Source: an uncultured Prevotella sp.
GTDB taxonomy: Bacteria; Bacteroidota; Bacteroidia; Bacteroidales; Bacteroidaceae
DNA: 47,654 nt
Reading direction: 5' to 3'
NCBI GenBank assembly: GCA_946186115.1
Contig: CAMHLV010000015.1
Location: 1-47,654 of the forward strand
The number at the start of each line of letters is the position of its first letter. Within the stretch, counting starts at the first letter, position 1. A model generated the notes under the pieces. The model saw only the letters and a program-made list of their open reading frames with translations, was not told where the DNA came from and did not search any database. The position numbers and the translations under genes were made by a program. This document shows positions 1-8,900 of the stretch, in pieces.

Positions 1-53
1 AAATATATAGTTAAATCGCATAATATGTTTGGAATTTACCATAGAATGCGGTT

Positions 54-73
54 CTAGGGTGTTAAGTTAACTC
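54..73 (+). repeat. Left terminal inverted repeat of the IS
   Basis: The 20 bases starting CTAGGGTGTTAAG are the exact reverse complement of 1662-1681. The inner part, GTTAAC, is itself palindromic. Confidence 0.93.
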
Positions 74-152
74 TGACGTTTTTATGTTAAAATATGGCGA
101 TATTAATTAACTAAATATTTTTACAATATTTGACAAAATACTTGCCTAAAAG

Positions 153-184
153 TTTGCATAATTCGCTGATTTTTAGTAACTTTG
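153..184 (+). promoter_or_regulatory. Promoter of the IS transposase
   Basis: TTTG at 153-156 and TAACTTTG at 177-184 are separated by 20 bases, an excellent match to the Bacteroidota -33/-7 consensus. Transcription would start near 190, about 20 bases before the ATG at 209. Confidence 0.72.
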
Positions 185-208
185 CAAGAAATTCAATTTC
201 AAATAGTT

Positions 209-439
209 ATGGTAAAATCAGACAATTCAGAAGAGATAAAAGCTCTTAAAAAAGAACTTAGACAGGCGAAGAGAAAAAACAAGGCACTCGAAGAGAAGTA
301 TAACGATGTAAAACTTCAAAACAAAATACTGAAGTGCGAAAGCAAAAAAAAAGCGAGAGAATTGCTTCTATCCTCTCTCTCAGAAAAAGCGAGGGAATTG
401 ACGGAGCTACTGTTCCCAGATACAGACACGACGAAATAG
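209..439 (+). CDS. IS transposase, N-terminal coiled-coil part (frame A)
   Basis: This is a 76-residue, strongly charged, Lys/Glu-rich protein predicted to form a coiled coil. It is the probable N-terminal part of the transposase. I chose the ATG at 209 because it lies just downstream of a good promoter; the TTG at 182 lies inside the -7 box. The frame runs through nine consecutive A residues (344-352) and ends at 439, while the catalytic part continues in the -1 frame. Two products are therefore likely: this short protein alone, perhaps regulatory, and a frameshifted fusion. The two-product arrangement is known from other IS families; here it is inferred. Confidence 0.62.
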   Translation: MVKSDNSEEIKALKKELRQAKRKNKALEEKYNDVKLQNKILKCESKKKARELLLSSLSEKARELTELLFPDTDTTK

Positions 440-1167
440 CCATCCGCTTTGCGGTGCTGCTGTATGCATTTGTTGGTGTCAGTTCACGTCAGGTTCCGAA
501 GATACTCCAGCTGGCAGGGATTCTGTGGCAGGGAATCGACGGGAAGCTGCCTTCACACGTTACTGTACTGGATTGGGTGGAGAAGTGCGGGTTGTCGTTG
601 TTGCAGGGGTCATTGAGGGATGTGACGGCAGAACAGGCAAATTACTCGCTGATAATCGATAACAGCATCACAATCTGCGGACAAGACCTGCATCTGGAAC
701 TAAAGACATCCTCTCGGCACCCTGGACATCCACATAGTCAGTCGGATGTCAGCGTGGCAAGGATGGCGGTCGGAAAGAACTGGAACAAGGAAGCCACCAA
801 GAAGCAACTGGCCAGGACAATCGATGCGCTGGGAGGAAGGCCTGACTATGTAGTCAGCGACAATGGCGAGACGATGTGTAACGCCAGTGAGGACATGGGC
901 ATTCCCACCCACAGGGACATCAGCCACTCTTTCGGCATGTTCCTTGAGCGTGTCTATTCAAAGGACGAGGAGTTCTCAGACTTCATTACCAAAAAGGGTT
1001 ATGCCAGGAAATTCTCTCACACCCCAATGGCCTGCCTTATGCCTCCCAAGAGAAGGGAGTATGCGCGATTCATGAATGTATTTGAAACGGTACACTGGGC
1101 CAAAGCAGTTATTGAGAGCGAGCATCTGCTGAAGCAGTCGGGAGAAGTACATGCTTGGCTTCGTTAA
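334..1167 (+). pseudogene. IS transposase, catalytic part with first two acidic motifs (frame B)
   Basis: This is the middle part of the transposase, reached by the -1 shift at 344-352 or from a weak GTG at 334. It contains a helix-turn-helix-like stretch (ILQLAGILWQG region) followed by the RNase H-like core: LIIDNS and YVVSDNGETM are the likely first two catalytic Asp positions. The third acidic residue lies downstream in a different frame, so this product alone cannot be active. The frame ends at 1167 in a tail (GEVHAWLR) that does not look native. The overlapping +1 frame continues the protein sensibly. I therefore call it a broken gene. Confidence 0.62.
344..353 (+). other. Poly-A slippery site, probable -1 programmed frameshift
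   Basis: Nine A residues followed by G lie exactly where the coiled-coil frame and the catalytic frame overlap. A -1 shift of the ribosome here joins KKK of frame A to SERIASIL of the next frame and gives a continuous protein. A-runs of this kind are known -1 frameshift sites in several IS families. Function here is inferred. Confidence 0.6.
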
Positions 1168-1654
1168 AACACATGCATCGCTGGTAGAGGAGCTTAACGA
1201 CGTAATGGTTGGATACGAGTACATGGAGCAACTGTGCAAAGAAGAGGGACTCTCTCACAAGACAGCACGGATGTGCAGGGACTATGTCGTGAAAAACTTC
1301 ATGACCAAAGGTGATAGAGTAAGAAGATTGGGAAACATGATCATCAACTACTTCTACAGAGAAGAAGCACTACTGGAAGGTGATGAGCCGCACAACATCT
1401 GTTCAGACATCATCGAGTCCACTTTTGGCTATTTCAAAGACAGAATGTCACCCAACAAGAATAACGGATACACTCCACTCGTACTGCTCATACCACTGCG
1501 GCTAAGGCTCAGTGCTATTGAGGACTGCAAAAACTTCAATGCAAGAACGGCAATAGGAAAGACGAAGATGGAAGATATCGAGAAATGGAGGGCAGACTAT
1601 CTGTTGCCTAACCCCTCCATTAAAAGAATAAATGTGCTCAAAAAAGTGAGCTAA
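1133..1654 (+). pseudogene. IS transposase, C-terminal part with the third acidic motif (frame C)
   Basis: This frame is open from 1133, with an internal ATG at 1151. It holds the C-terminal third of the transposase, including IIESTFGYFKDRMS with the likely catalytic Glu. Joining it to the previous part needs a +1 shift between 1133 and 1167. The simplest explanation is one extra G in the GGG at 1140-1142: removing it gives a continuous KQSEKYMLGFVKTH reading. It has no ribosome binding site or promoter of its own. It could be rescued only by an unusual second recoding event, so a disabling mutation is more likely. Confidence 0.6.
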
Positions 1655-1661
1655 TCGATAT

Positions 1662-1681
1662 GAGTTAACTTAACACCCTAG
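1662..1681 (+). repeat. Right terminal inverted repeat of the IS
   Basis: The 20 bases starting GAGTTAACTTAAC are the exact reverse complement of 54-73. Confidence 0.93.
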
Positions 1682-1684
1682 GTC

Positions 1685-1716
1685 TGACCCTGTGTGCGCT
1701 TGACCCTGTGTGCGCT
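1685..1716 (+). repeat. Two tandem copies of a 16-bp unit next to the IS
   Basis: The unit TGACCCTGTGTGCGCT occurs twice head to tail, with the start of a third copy (TGA). It begins four bases outside the right inverted repeat, in the short gap before the minus-strand gene at 1740. Confidence 0.8.
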
Positions 1717-1739
1717 TGATAGAACTGACACCACGATCA

Positions 1740-1940
1740 TCATGCTTCCATCTCTTTTTTCAATTTCTTCCATGCAAATGCTGCGTAGATAATGGTTATA
1801 GCGTCAATTGCTACAAAGATATACAGATATGGATTAAAGGTAGCTGGTACATATTTCACTGCAAACGCGAAACCCATACTGTTTAAAATCACCCACGCAA
1901 ATATGGCATTAGTGAATCGCCGGAAATACTTATTCTTCAT
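1740..1940 (-). CDS. Small membrane protein of unknown function
   Basis: This 66-residue protein has two hydrophobic segments (around FTNAIFAWVILNSMGFAFA and YLYIFVAIDAITIIYAAFAW) and a Lys/Glu-rich C-terminus. It is probably a two-helix inner-membrane protein. I chose the ATG at 1940 (MKNKYFRR) because the longer version reads only through the end of the upstream gene. The ATG overlaps the last 11 bases of the lipoprotein gene, so the two are probably translationally coupled. I do not recognise a family. Confidence 0.62.
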   Translation of the reverse strand: MKNKYFRRFTNAIFAWVILNSMGFAFAVKYVPATFNPYLYIFVAIDAITIIYAAFAWKKLKKEMEA

Positions 1941-2823
1941 TTGTTGTTCCTCCGTACTTATTGGTCCAATACTCATAGCTGCTTAGGGCAACACCCATAG
2001 ACTGGTAGAGTGCATCTGCTTCCTGTTGCGGAATACTACTCTTATTGTTTTCTATAAACATAATATACTCTTGCACAATAGTTGCTGTGTTATTATCAGA
2101 GACTGCCAGAGAAGAGAAGATTGTGGCGAATGAGTCCATTATATTCCTTGAATTTTCACTATAATCAGCAATTGAAGTGAAGTCTGTATTAATGTCAGTT
2201 TCATTAAGAATCGCATTTGCAAATGGTCTAAGCCTGTTGATAAGTGCAGGACTTATTACTTGAAGGCTATATCCTTCGAGGTTGATTTCGTTTCTTTCAT
2301 AGGCATATATGCTATCCAAAACTTCATTGTGAATCAGTCCGACAATCATACTGTTTTCATTGATACCTCCAGACTGGCTATTTTGGATACTATCTATGTT
2401 TAATGAGCTCATTCTTTCAGCGAGCACCTTGTCACAAATGACAGCTAATGTGTCATAGGCTACTACCGTACCAGGCCCTCCTTCAAAAACTTTATAGCCG
2501 CCGACATAGGAATCAATAGCACCCATGATGATAGCCCCTCCAATGGCTCCCCATACTCCCAGTCTTGCTCCGACTGCAGCTCCATTGATAGCACCTCTTA
2601 CATCACATAAGACAACCTTTGTAGTGTCTTTCTTGTTCTGGTCACCTCTTGTATATGGAGATTCCAGCTTATTCATGAGATTAGTATTAAGTTCGTACAA
2701 AGATTCCTGTAGGGCGCAATCAGTGTTGTTTACGTTTGGACCTTGAATTTCGCTTTGCGAACATGCTGCTACAAACAATGTGCATAAAATGAGAAGTCCA
2801 CAAAATTTAACAGTTGTTTTCAT
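1930..2823 (-). CDS. Lipoprotein with glycine-zipper-like segment, unknown function
   Basis: The 297-residue product starts with a clear lipoprotein signal peptide: basic start MKTTVKF, a hydrophobic core and a lipobox ending at Cys (FVAAC). It is expected on the cell surface or in the periplasm. Around residues 80-115 lies a Gly/Ala-rich hydrophobic stretch (AINGAAVGARLGVWGAIGGA) resembling glycine-zipper segments of membrane-inserting peptides. The rest is polar and Asn/Ser-rich. I chose the ATG at 2823 over the earlier in-frame start because it begins the signal peptide. It is followed by, and overlaps, the two-helix membrane protein; the pair may act together. No family recognised. Confidence 0.66.
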   Translation of the reverse strand: MKTTVKFCGLLILCTLFVAACSQSEIQGPNVNNTDCALQESLYELNTNLMNKLESPYTRGDQNKKDTTKVVLCDVRGAINGAAVGARLGVWGAIGGAIIMGAIDSYVGGYKVFEGGPGTVVAYDTLAVICDKVLAERMSSLNIDSIQNSQSGGINENSMIVGLIHNEVLDSIYAYERNEINLEGYSLQVISPALINRLRPFANAILNETDINTDFTSIADYSENSRNIMDSFATIFSSLAVSDNNTATIVQEYIMFIENNKSSIPQQEADALYQSMGVALSSYEYWTNKYGGTTNEE

Positions 2824-2914
2824 AATAAATGTAATTAAAATTAAACATAATAGTGAATAAATAAAATATGCGTAGAAACATAGAATCGACTTGATTCCTT
2901 TTCGTAATACCTTT

Positions 2915-3286
2915 TTAGAGGTCAATCCAGCCAGTGAATATCCAGTATCCCATGGTTAGTCCTATCTCATAGTTGCCAGAGAGTGTAGTGGGCAGCGTGA
3001 CCTGCGTCTGCGTGGAATAGACAACGGTGGTATACACGGTATCGCCGTCTTCATCCTTAATGCTAAGGACATAGTCAGGGTGACCAGTCTCGAACGTCAG
3101 CATGTAGCCCTCAATAAAAACGTTAGGTGGAAGTATCGGTTGTCTCTGTTTACCTCCCTGCCCGTATTGGGGATCTACATACTCTGCCCTAAATTCGATG
3201 GGGAACGAGGCTGCAATTGTTTTTAAACATGCTGATGACAAAAAGCCAGTCATGAGCAATACCATCATAATTCTTTTTGTTTTCAT
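2915..3286 (-). CDS. Small secreted protein, DUF3244-like
   Basis: This 123-residue exported protein has a signal peptide (MKTKRIMMVLLMTGFLSSA). Its mature part reads as a short beta-sandwich: YMLTFETGHPDYVLSIKDED, then VVYSTQTQVTLPTTL, then GNYEIGLTMG. That pattern matches DUF3244 proteins of Bacteroidales, whose function is unknown. Start: the ATG at 3286 lies just downstream of a good promoter and begins the signal peptide. DUF3244 genes are, as I recall, often found next to TPR/HTH regulators like the one directly upstream here, which suggests regulation by that neighbour. Confidence 0.7.
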   Translation of the reverse strand: MKTKRIMMVLLMTGFLSSACLKTIAASFPIEFRAEYVDPQYGQGGKQRQPILPPNVFIEGYMLTFETGHPDYVLSIKDEDGDTVYTTVVYSTQTQVTLPTTLSGNYEIGLTMGYWIFTGWIDL

Positions 3287-3312
3287 AATTTTACATTGAT
3301 TATAATTCGCTG

Positions 3313-3344
3313 CAAAATTATGGCATTTCCGGAAACGCTCCAAA
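3313..3344 (-). promoter_or_regulatory. Promoter of the DUF3244-like gene
   Basis: On the minus strand, TTTG (3341-3344) and TAATTTTG (3313-3320) are separated by 20 bases, a textbook Bacteroidota promoter. Transcription would start about 20 bases before the ATG at 3286. Confidence 0.72.
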
Positions 3345-3411
3345 CTTTAAGGCTGGACTTTTTACATGAGAATTCAGCAAAAGCTATTAAGGGATGTTAA
3401 TTCGGCCATAT

Positions 3412-3430
3412 CCTCCTTTCTTACAGGAGG
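3412..3430. other. Short hairpin between the TPR regulator and the DUF3244-like gene
   Basis: CCTCC and GGAGG arms flank a nine-base loop. On the minus strand no clear T-run follows, so I do not call it a terminator. Confidence 0.25.
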
Positions 3431-3477
3431 TTATACTTTCGGTGTCTTTTTTACACAAAATTTCATATCCCTTCTAT

Positions 3478-5235
3478 TCAACATGAATATATTGCGTATT
3501 TTCTTTTTAAATTGTTGTATAATGTTCGCGCTGTCCCTTCCCTAAACATGCAAATATTTATCTCATGCTTAAGGTTTGAAACCTGCTGAGAGGAAAGTGA
3601 CAGGAGATTAGCAATTTCGCCAGGTCGAAGATTCAAAAGCACAAGCATGCATACATACATAGCCGGCTTGGTCAAGCCATCTGCCTGATTCATGTCTTGC
3701 ATCAAATCGGGGTAATATGACGTAACTGCATTAGCGAGCTGGTCCAACTCTTCACTCGTCAGAACCAATTGAGGTTTGTTTACCATGTCTTTGATGTGTC
3801 GGACTATTTCTGTATTCGTAAAGTTGTTAGTATCTTCTAAATGCTTGGCAATGTCTTTTCGCTGGCTCAATTCCTGAATTCTATCCTTCAGGATTCCGTT
3901 CTCCTCTTCCAATTCTGCTTTCTTGTTTTCATATTGTTCATTTATCTCACTAATTGTTTTTTGAGCTTTTGTATACTTAACCCTGAAGTCTTTATTCTCA
4001 TTTTGTGTGTCCTCCAGTTCCTGCTGGATATTCTCGATGACTGTCTGGTGGACACTTTCCAATAATTGCAGGGAATGCAGATTCTTTTGATAAACATCTG
4101 TGGCTTGGTTGTATTCTTCTTCCAGCCTTTGACGTTTTTCCTTATTGTTTCTCCATATCCACAGGCCCGTAATGAGAATAAGGACAAATAGGAATGATAT
4201 TATCCCAAGCCTGTAGTTAGCCCTATAAGCCCTCGCTTGATTTTCTTTGGCTTCCTTCTGTAAACGACTATACTTATAGCTTGCAGCCAACTGTGCAGTT
4301 AAAGTTTGATCCTTTAATGCAATGGACGAATCGTTTGCTTCACAATACAACTGCGCGTATTTGGCAATGGAATCAGCTTGATAGCGCTTTTTGAATACGC
4401 TAAGTAACCCCCTATACATCGGGTCTTGTGCAACAGGTTGCATGCCGGGATAGCATATTTTCCTATAATAATTCTCCGCCGAATCAAGATTCCCAATGCC
4501 TTCGAAGTATAATCCCTTATAATAATAGTATTGTCGTTGCAATGGTGGAAGTTCTTGCTTGCCATCGAACAAGCCGGACTCGGCTTCATACCTATCCATT
4601 AAAACTTTGGCTTCTTTGAGCTTCCCTTGTTGTTCTGTGTATAAATGTATAAGGGGTCTTAATGCAAGAGCCGCATCTTGATGGTAGCCGTATTTCCTGT
4701 AGAGTTCTACGACTTTTTTCTGCAATAATTCAGCACTGTCTTTTTTGTTCATCAGGATAAATGCTGTGGCAGCCATGCTTAGGTTGTATATACCCCAATA
4801 CGGCTCATTCGCCCGAAAAGCATAATAACTAGCTTGCCGTTGAGACTCTACTTCATATGAAAGGAGCAATTGCTGGTGATATGCGTAAGCCATCTGTGAG
4901 TATGTGCTGCTTAAGACGTAATAGTTCATATCCGCACTTGTAGTATCGGCACAATTAATAGCATCTTGATAGCACTGCAGAGCCATGGGGGCCTCGCCGG
5001 CTTCATAGTAGGCGCGGCCAAGAAGGTAGTGGGCCAGCAGACGGTCGTTGCTGGTGCCGTGGCGGTCGAAGAAGCGGACGAAGGAGTCGGCTTCATGCAC
5101 AGTGAAGGGCTGGCCGTTGCGGTTGCGCTGATTCAGGCTGTCCAACCCTTGGCGCATGGCCATACGCTCCTCGTTTGTGGTACAGCTTATCACTACCACA
5201 AGCCACAAGGTGAGAAAACCTACCAGTCGTTTCAT
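3478..5235 (-). CDS. Membrane-anchored TPR/coiled-coil regulator with C-terminal HTH
   Basis: The 585-residue product opens with a lipoprotein-like signal (WLVVVISC). It continues with TPR-like helical repeats (about 30-310, with YYEAGEAPMALQCYQDAI as the clearest), one membrane helix (about 335-353, GIISFLFVLILITGLWIW) and a long coiled coil (360-460). The C-terminus is a helix-turn-helix (LRPGEIANLLSLSSQQVSNL). Proteins of this design in Bacteroidetes are thought to sense something outside the membrane and control nearby genes from the cytoplasmic HTH. Here the nearest candidates are the DUF3244-like and lipoprotein genes downstream. The ligand is unknown. No HisKA or receiver domain is present. 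Confidence 0.75.
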   Translation of the reverse strand: MKRLVGFLTLWLVVVISCTTNEERMAMRQGLDSLNQRNRNGQPFTVHEADSFVRFFDRHGTSNDRLLAHYLLGRAYYEAGEAPMALQCYQDAINCADTTSADMNYYVLSSTYSQMAYAYHQQLLLSYEVESQRQASYYAFRANEPYWGIYNLSMAATAFILMNKKDSAELLQKKVVELYRKYGYHQDAALALRPLIHLYTEQQGKLKEAKVLMDRYEAESGLFDGKQELPPLQRQYYYYKGLYFEGIGNLDSAENYYRKICYPGMQPVAQDPMYRGLLSVFKKRYQADSIAKYAQLYCEANDSSIALKDQTLTAQLAASYKYSRLQKEAKENQARAYRANYRLGIISFLFVLILITGLWIWRNNKEKRQRLEEEYNQATDVYQKNLHSLQLLESVHQTVIENIQQELEDTQNENKDFRVKYTKAQKTISEINEQYENKKAELEEENGILKDRIQELSQRKDIAKHLEDTNNFTNTEIVRHIKDMVNKPQLVLTSEELDQLANAVTSYYPDLMQDMNQADGLTKPAMYVCMLVLLNLRPGEIANLLSLSSQQVSNLKHEINICMFREGTARTLYNNLKRKYAIYSC

Positions 5236-5306
5236 TGCCTCTAAAGGTACAACATTTTCCTGATCATCATAACGCTAATGACCAATTTGGGATAATAGTT
5301 TTACCA

Positions 5307-5918
5307 CTATTCAAAGATTTTGAACGCATAGCCCTCTGCTATTAGCCACTCGATAGCTGCAGGTAGTGCGGTATGCAGCTTGTCGATGCTTTTCAGTGAG
5401 TCGTGGAAGGTGATGATGCTGCCGTTGCGTACATAGCGCTTGACATTGTTGAGGACGTCGTCGGCAGTCATCCATTTGGAATAGTCGCGAGTGACAACGT
5501 CCCACATTACGATACGGAACTTGCGCGACAACCATGCATATTGGCCCAGGCGCATCCATCCGTGAGGCGGACGAACCAGGTCTGTGTGCAGATAGGCATT
5601 GGCTTTCTCCACGTTATAGCTGTATTCGCGGATGGTATGGCTAATGCCTTGTATGTGATTGTGGGTGTGATTGCCAATGCGGTGACCTTCATCGATAACA
5701 CGCTGGAGCAACTCAGGATACTTGCGGGCATTGTCTCCAACCATAAAGAATGTAGCCTTGATGGAATAGCGCTTCAGCACGTCGAGGATAAACGGCGTGG
5801 CCTCGGGTATGGGACCGTCGTCGAAAGTCAGATATACAGCCTTCTCGTGGCGGTCCATACGCCATAGCGCCTTGGGGTATAGCCAGCGCAGCCAGATGGA
5901 TGGTTGCTCGATGATCAC
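5307..5918 (-). CDS. Polysaccharide deacetylase (NodB family)
   Basis: This 203-residue protein has a NodB homology domain that should remove acetyl groups from a polysaccharide in a metal-dependent reaction. Visible motifs are TFDDGP (catalytic base and metal Asp, about residue 31), HTHNH (metal His residues, about 83), RPPHGW (about 117) and a late FHDS. It has no signal peptide, so it may be cytoplasmic or use another route. The start is a GTG at 5918; the segment before the TFDDGP motif is typical of this subfamily, so a later ATG is less likely. It follows the DUF2723 gene by 27 bases and is probably in one transcript with it. Confidence 0.88.
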   Translation of the reverse strand: MIIEQPSIWLRWLYPKALWRMDRHEKAVYLTFDDGPIPEATPFILDVLKRYSIKATFFMVGDNARKYPELLQRVIDEGHRIGNHTHNHIQGISHTIREYSYNVEKANAYLHTDLVRPPHGWMRLGQYAWLSRKFRIVMWDVVTRDYSKWMTADDVLNNVKRYVRNGSIITFHDSLKSIDKLHTALPAAIEWLIAEGYAFKIFE

Positions 5919-5945
5919 TATCTGTCAGTATGCTGTGTTATACTC

Positions 5946-8900
5946 TTAGTATGCGAAGCTTCCACCTTTTGACTGGTAGAATTCAGCCATTCTGTTCAGT
6001 TCACTCATGCGCTTGTCTGCCCACTTCTCGTCGAGTGTCTCGCCGATGGAGATGAGCTGTTGCATGATGTAGAATTGTGTGTTGCATTCGCTCTGTGCCG
6101 ACTCAAAGCGCGAGCCGCTGAGGTTGCAATACCAACGCATATACTGCGAAGCAGTCTTCCACATATCATCAAGGATGCTGAAAGCTTCCTTCTTGTTGCC
6201 TATCATAGCCCATGTTCGTGCCAGATCCATAGAGCCGGAACTGAATGAGTGATTAACGTTGCTGCTTGGCAGTTTCTTTTCGGCATAGCGCAGCACTTCT
6301 TCTGCCTTCTTCATATCGCCCTCGCTGGCCAGTGTCAGGGCCAGATGGCTCATAATACGGCGATGAGTGTAGCACATGCGCATCACTGTCTCATCAAGAT
6401 AGATGCCAGGTTTCTCGACACCACCGAACTTGAAGCGGTGCATTACATTGTCGTAAGTGCGTTTTGCGTCAAAGTTCTTAACGCCTGGAACGGGCTTGCC
6501 GTCCTGACTAGTCGTAAACGGAGTAATGCGATACACCAGTCCTTCGGTAATGGTGTTGTCGCCCAGGTTGATGTAGTTCTCGTCGCCTACAGATACGGCT
6601 ACGTAGATAGGACGCTCCCAGTTGCACTGGGCAAGCATCTCAAGTATCATGAGGTCACCCTTGTAGAGTGCACTCTTTCCTTGTAGCGAGATTACCATCT
6701 TGTCGGGAATGCTGTCGGCAGCCATCATCATGCCGCTACGGCGCACGGCATCCTTATCGATAGTCATATAGAGAGTATCGGTGGGAATCATGTGAAGGTC
6801 TTCATTTTTCGAGCGTACCCAGTATTTCAGCACGTTCTTCAACTCAAACGGATCGTCGCCGAACTGCTTGCGTGCCTCCTCAGGATTCTCCTTGTAGTGC
6901 TCAAGGATAGCCTCTTTCATTCGCGGCTCAATAGTGACATACTCATTAGTGCCGGCGCAGTATTCGATACGTTCCCATGTGATGGGCACTGATGGTGAGT
7001 CGTAGGCAGGACGGCGCATCTGGTCAATATACCAGTCGGTCTGCAGGTATGAGAGGTTGCAGACGCGGGTATCGGTGCGCACTCCCTCCACATCCTGATT
7101 GTACCAAAGCGGGAATGTGTCGTTATCACCATTAGTGAAGATGATGGGGTTACCCTCGTCCTGTAGAGACATCAGATAGTTCTGTCCGAAGTCGCGGCAG
7201 GTAAAGCGTCCGCTACGGTCGTGGTCATCCCAGGTCTGTGAAGCCATCTGCACAGGAACCAGCAGACAGATGATGCTGACTACGGCTGCTATGGCGGTAG
7301 CGTTCAGAGCCTTGAGCTTCTGGCTCAAGAGGTCAATGATGGCGGCTACGCCGATACCGCACCAGATGGCGAAGGCATAGAATGAACCTGCGTATGCATA
7401 GTCACGCTCTCGTGGCTGCATGGGCGTCTGGTTCAGATAAACGACGATAGCCAGACCTGTCATAAAGAACAGGAAGAATACTACCCAGAACTGGCGGATA
7501 CCTGTCTGGTCTTTGGCATTGCCGTGGTGCTTGGCCAGTGACTGCCAGAAGAGTCCGATGAGTCCCAGCAGCAGTGGCAGACAGTAGAACACGTTGTGAC
7601 CCTTGTTGCTCTTCAGCTCGTCGGGCAGCAGGTTCTGGTCGCCCAGACGCCAGTTGTCGAACCAGTCGAAACCACTGAGCCAGTTGCCGTGTTCCAGTTC
7701 ACCATTGCCCTGCAGATCGTTCTGTCGGCCTGCAAAGTTCCACATGAAGTAGCGCCAATACATGAAGTTGCACTGGTAGGAGATGAAGAAACGCAGGTTT
7801 TCCAACTGGGTGGGAACCTTGACGGTTACGGTTTCGCCGCAACGGTCGAACTGCTCTTCACGTCCGTCAACACCACCCATCCAACTCTCATAGGCGTTGC
7901 GGTGGGCAGAACTGTACATGCGTGGGAACAGCATGTTTTGTGCATATTTGTATTCGTCCTTAGTGCGTAATATGAAGTATTCGTCCTTCTCGTCGGCCGA
8001 TGCCTTCTCCTTGCGCTGCCATACGGGATCTCCTTTGGTCATCACGGGTCGGCAGTATTCGCCTTCGCGAGTCAATTCCACCTGAGAAGTATATGCCTGT
8101 CCGTAGAAAAGAGGGCGCTGACCATACTGCTCACGTCCAAGATATTCACCCAAAGTGAAGATGTCTTCAGGTGAGTTCTGGTCCATAGGCGGGTTGGCAG
8201 CAGAGCGGATTACGATGAGGGCATACGAAGAGTAGCCGATCATCAGCATCAGCATGCAGAGCAGTGATGTGTTCTTGATTCGGGATGTCACCAGCGTCTT
8301 GCCCTCTTTCTTATAACTGAGCACGAACCATAGTACAGCCAGAACTACAATACCGATAATGGCAGCACTCCAACCGTGTCCGTAGAAAGGAATACCCAGC
8401 AGGGCAAGTGCCAGCAGAAAGGCAATATTCTGACGCTTCTCGTTCAGGTCGTTGTAGGTCTCGTAGATGGCCCAGATGATGATGCCGATAAGCAGGATGA
8501 TATAAACTATTTCGCCTGTATTGAACGGACATCCGAGTACGTTGACAAACAGCAGTTCAAACCAGCCGCCAACCTGTACGATGCCAGGAACGACACCATA
8601 GAGTACTGCAGCAAGTATCACTACCGAGATAAACAGGGCAATGAGTGAGCCTTTCAGGTCTCGCTTGGGGTCGTCTGTGGGGAACTTGCGATAGTAGTAC
8701 ACCAGCACGATGGCAGGCAGACACAGCAGATTCAGCAGGTGGACACCGATAGACAGACCTGTCATATACATTATCAGTACAAGCCAACGGTCGGCATGAG
8801 GCTGGTCAGCCTGGTCTTCCCATTTCAGGATAAGCCAGAATACCACGGCCGTGAATGCTGAAGAGTAGGCATACACCTCGCCCTCAACAGCCGAAAACCA

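Larger units (their letters stand above)
54..1681 (+). mobile_element. Complete insertion sequence, 1628 bp, DDE transposase
   Basis: The element is bounded by perfect 20-bp inverted repeats at 54-73 and 1662-1681. Inside are a promoter and a transposase read in three frames, all on the plus strand. I see a DDE-like arrangement: LIIDNS, then VSDNGETM, then IIESTFGYFKD. I cannot name the IS family from memory. No exact target-site duplication is visible: GGTTC on the left against GGTCT on the right is only approximate. A 16-bp tandem repeat lies immediately outside the right end. The ends look intact but the transposase reading frame probably is not. Confidence 0.88.

Noticed and set aside
50..1686. 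Five-base target-site duplication around the IS
   Set aside because: GGTTC and GGTCT are similar but not identical, so I do not claim a duplication.
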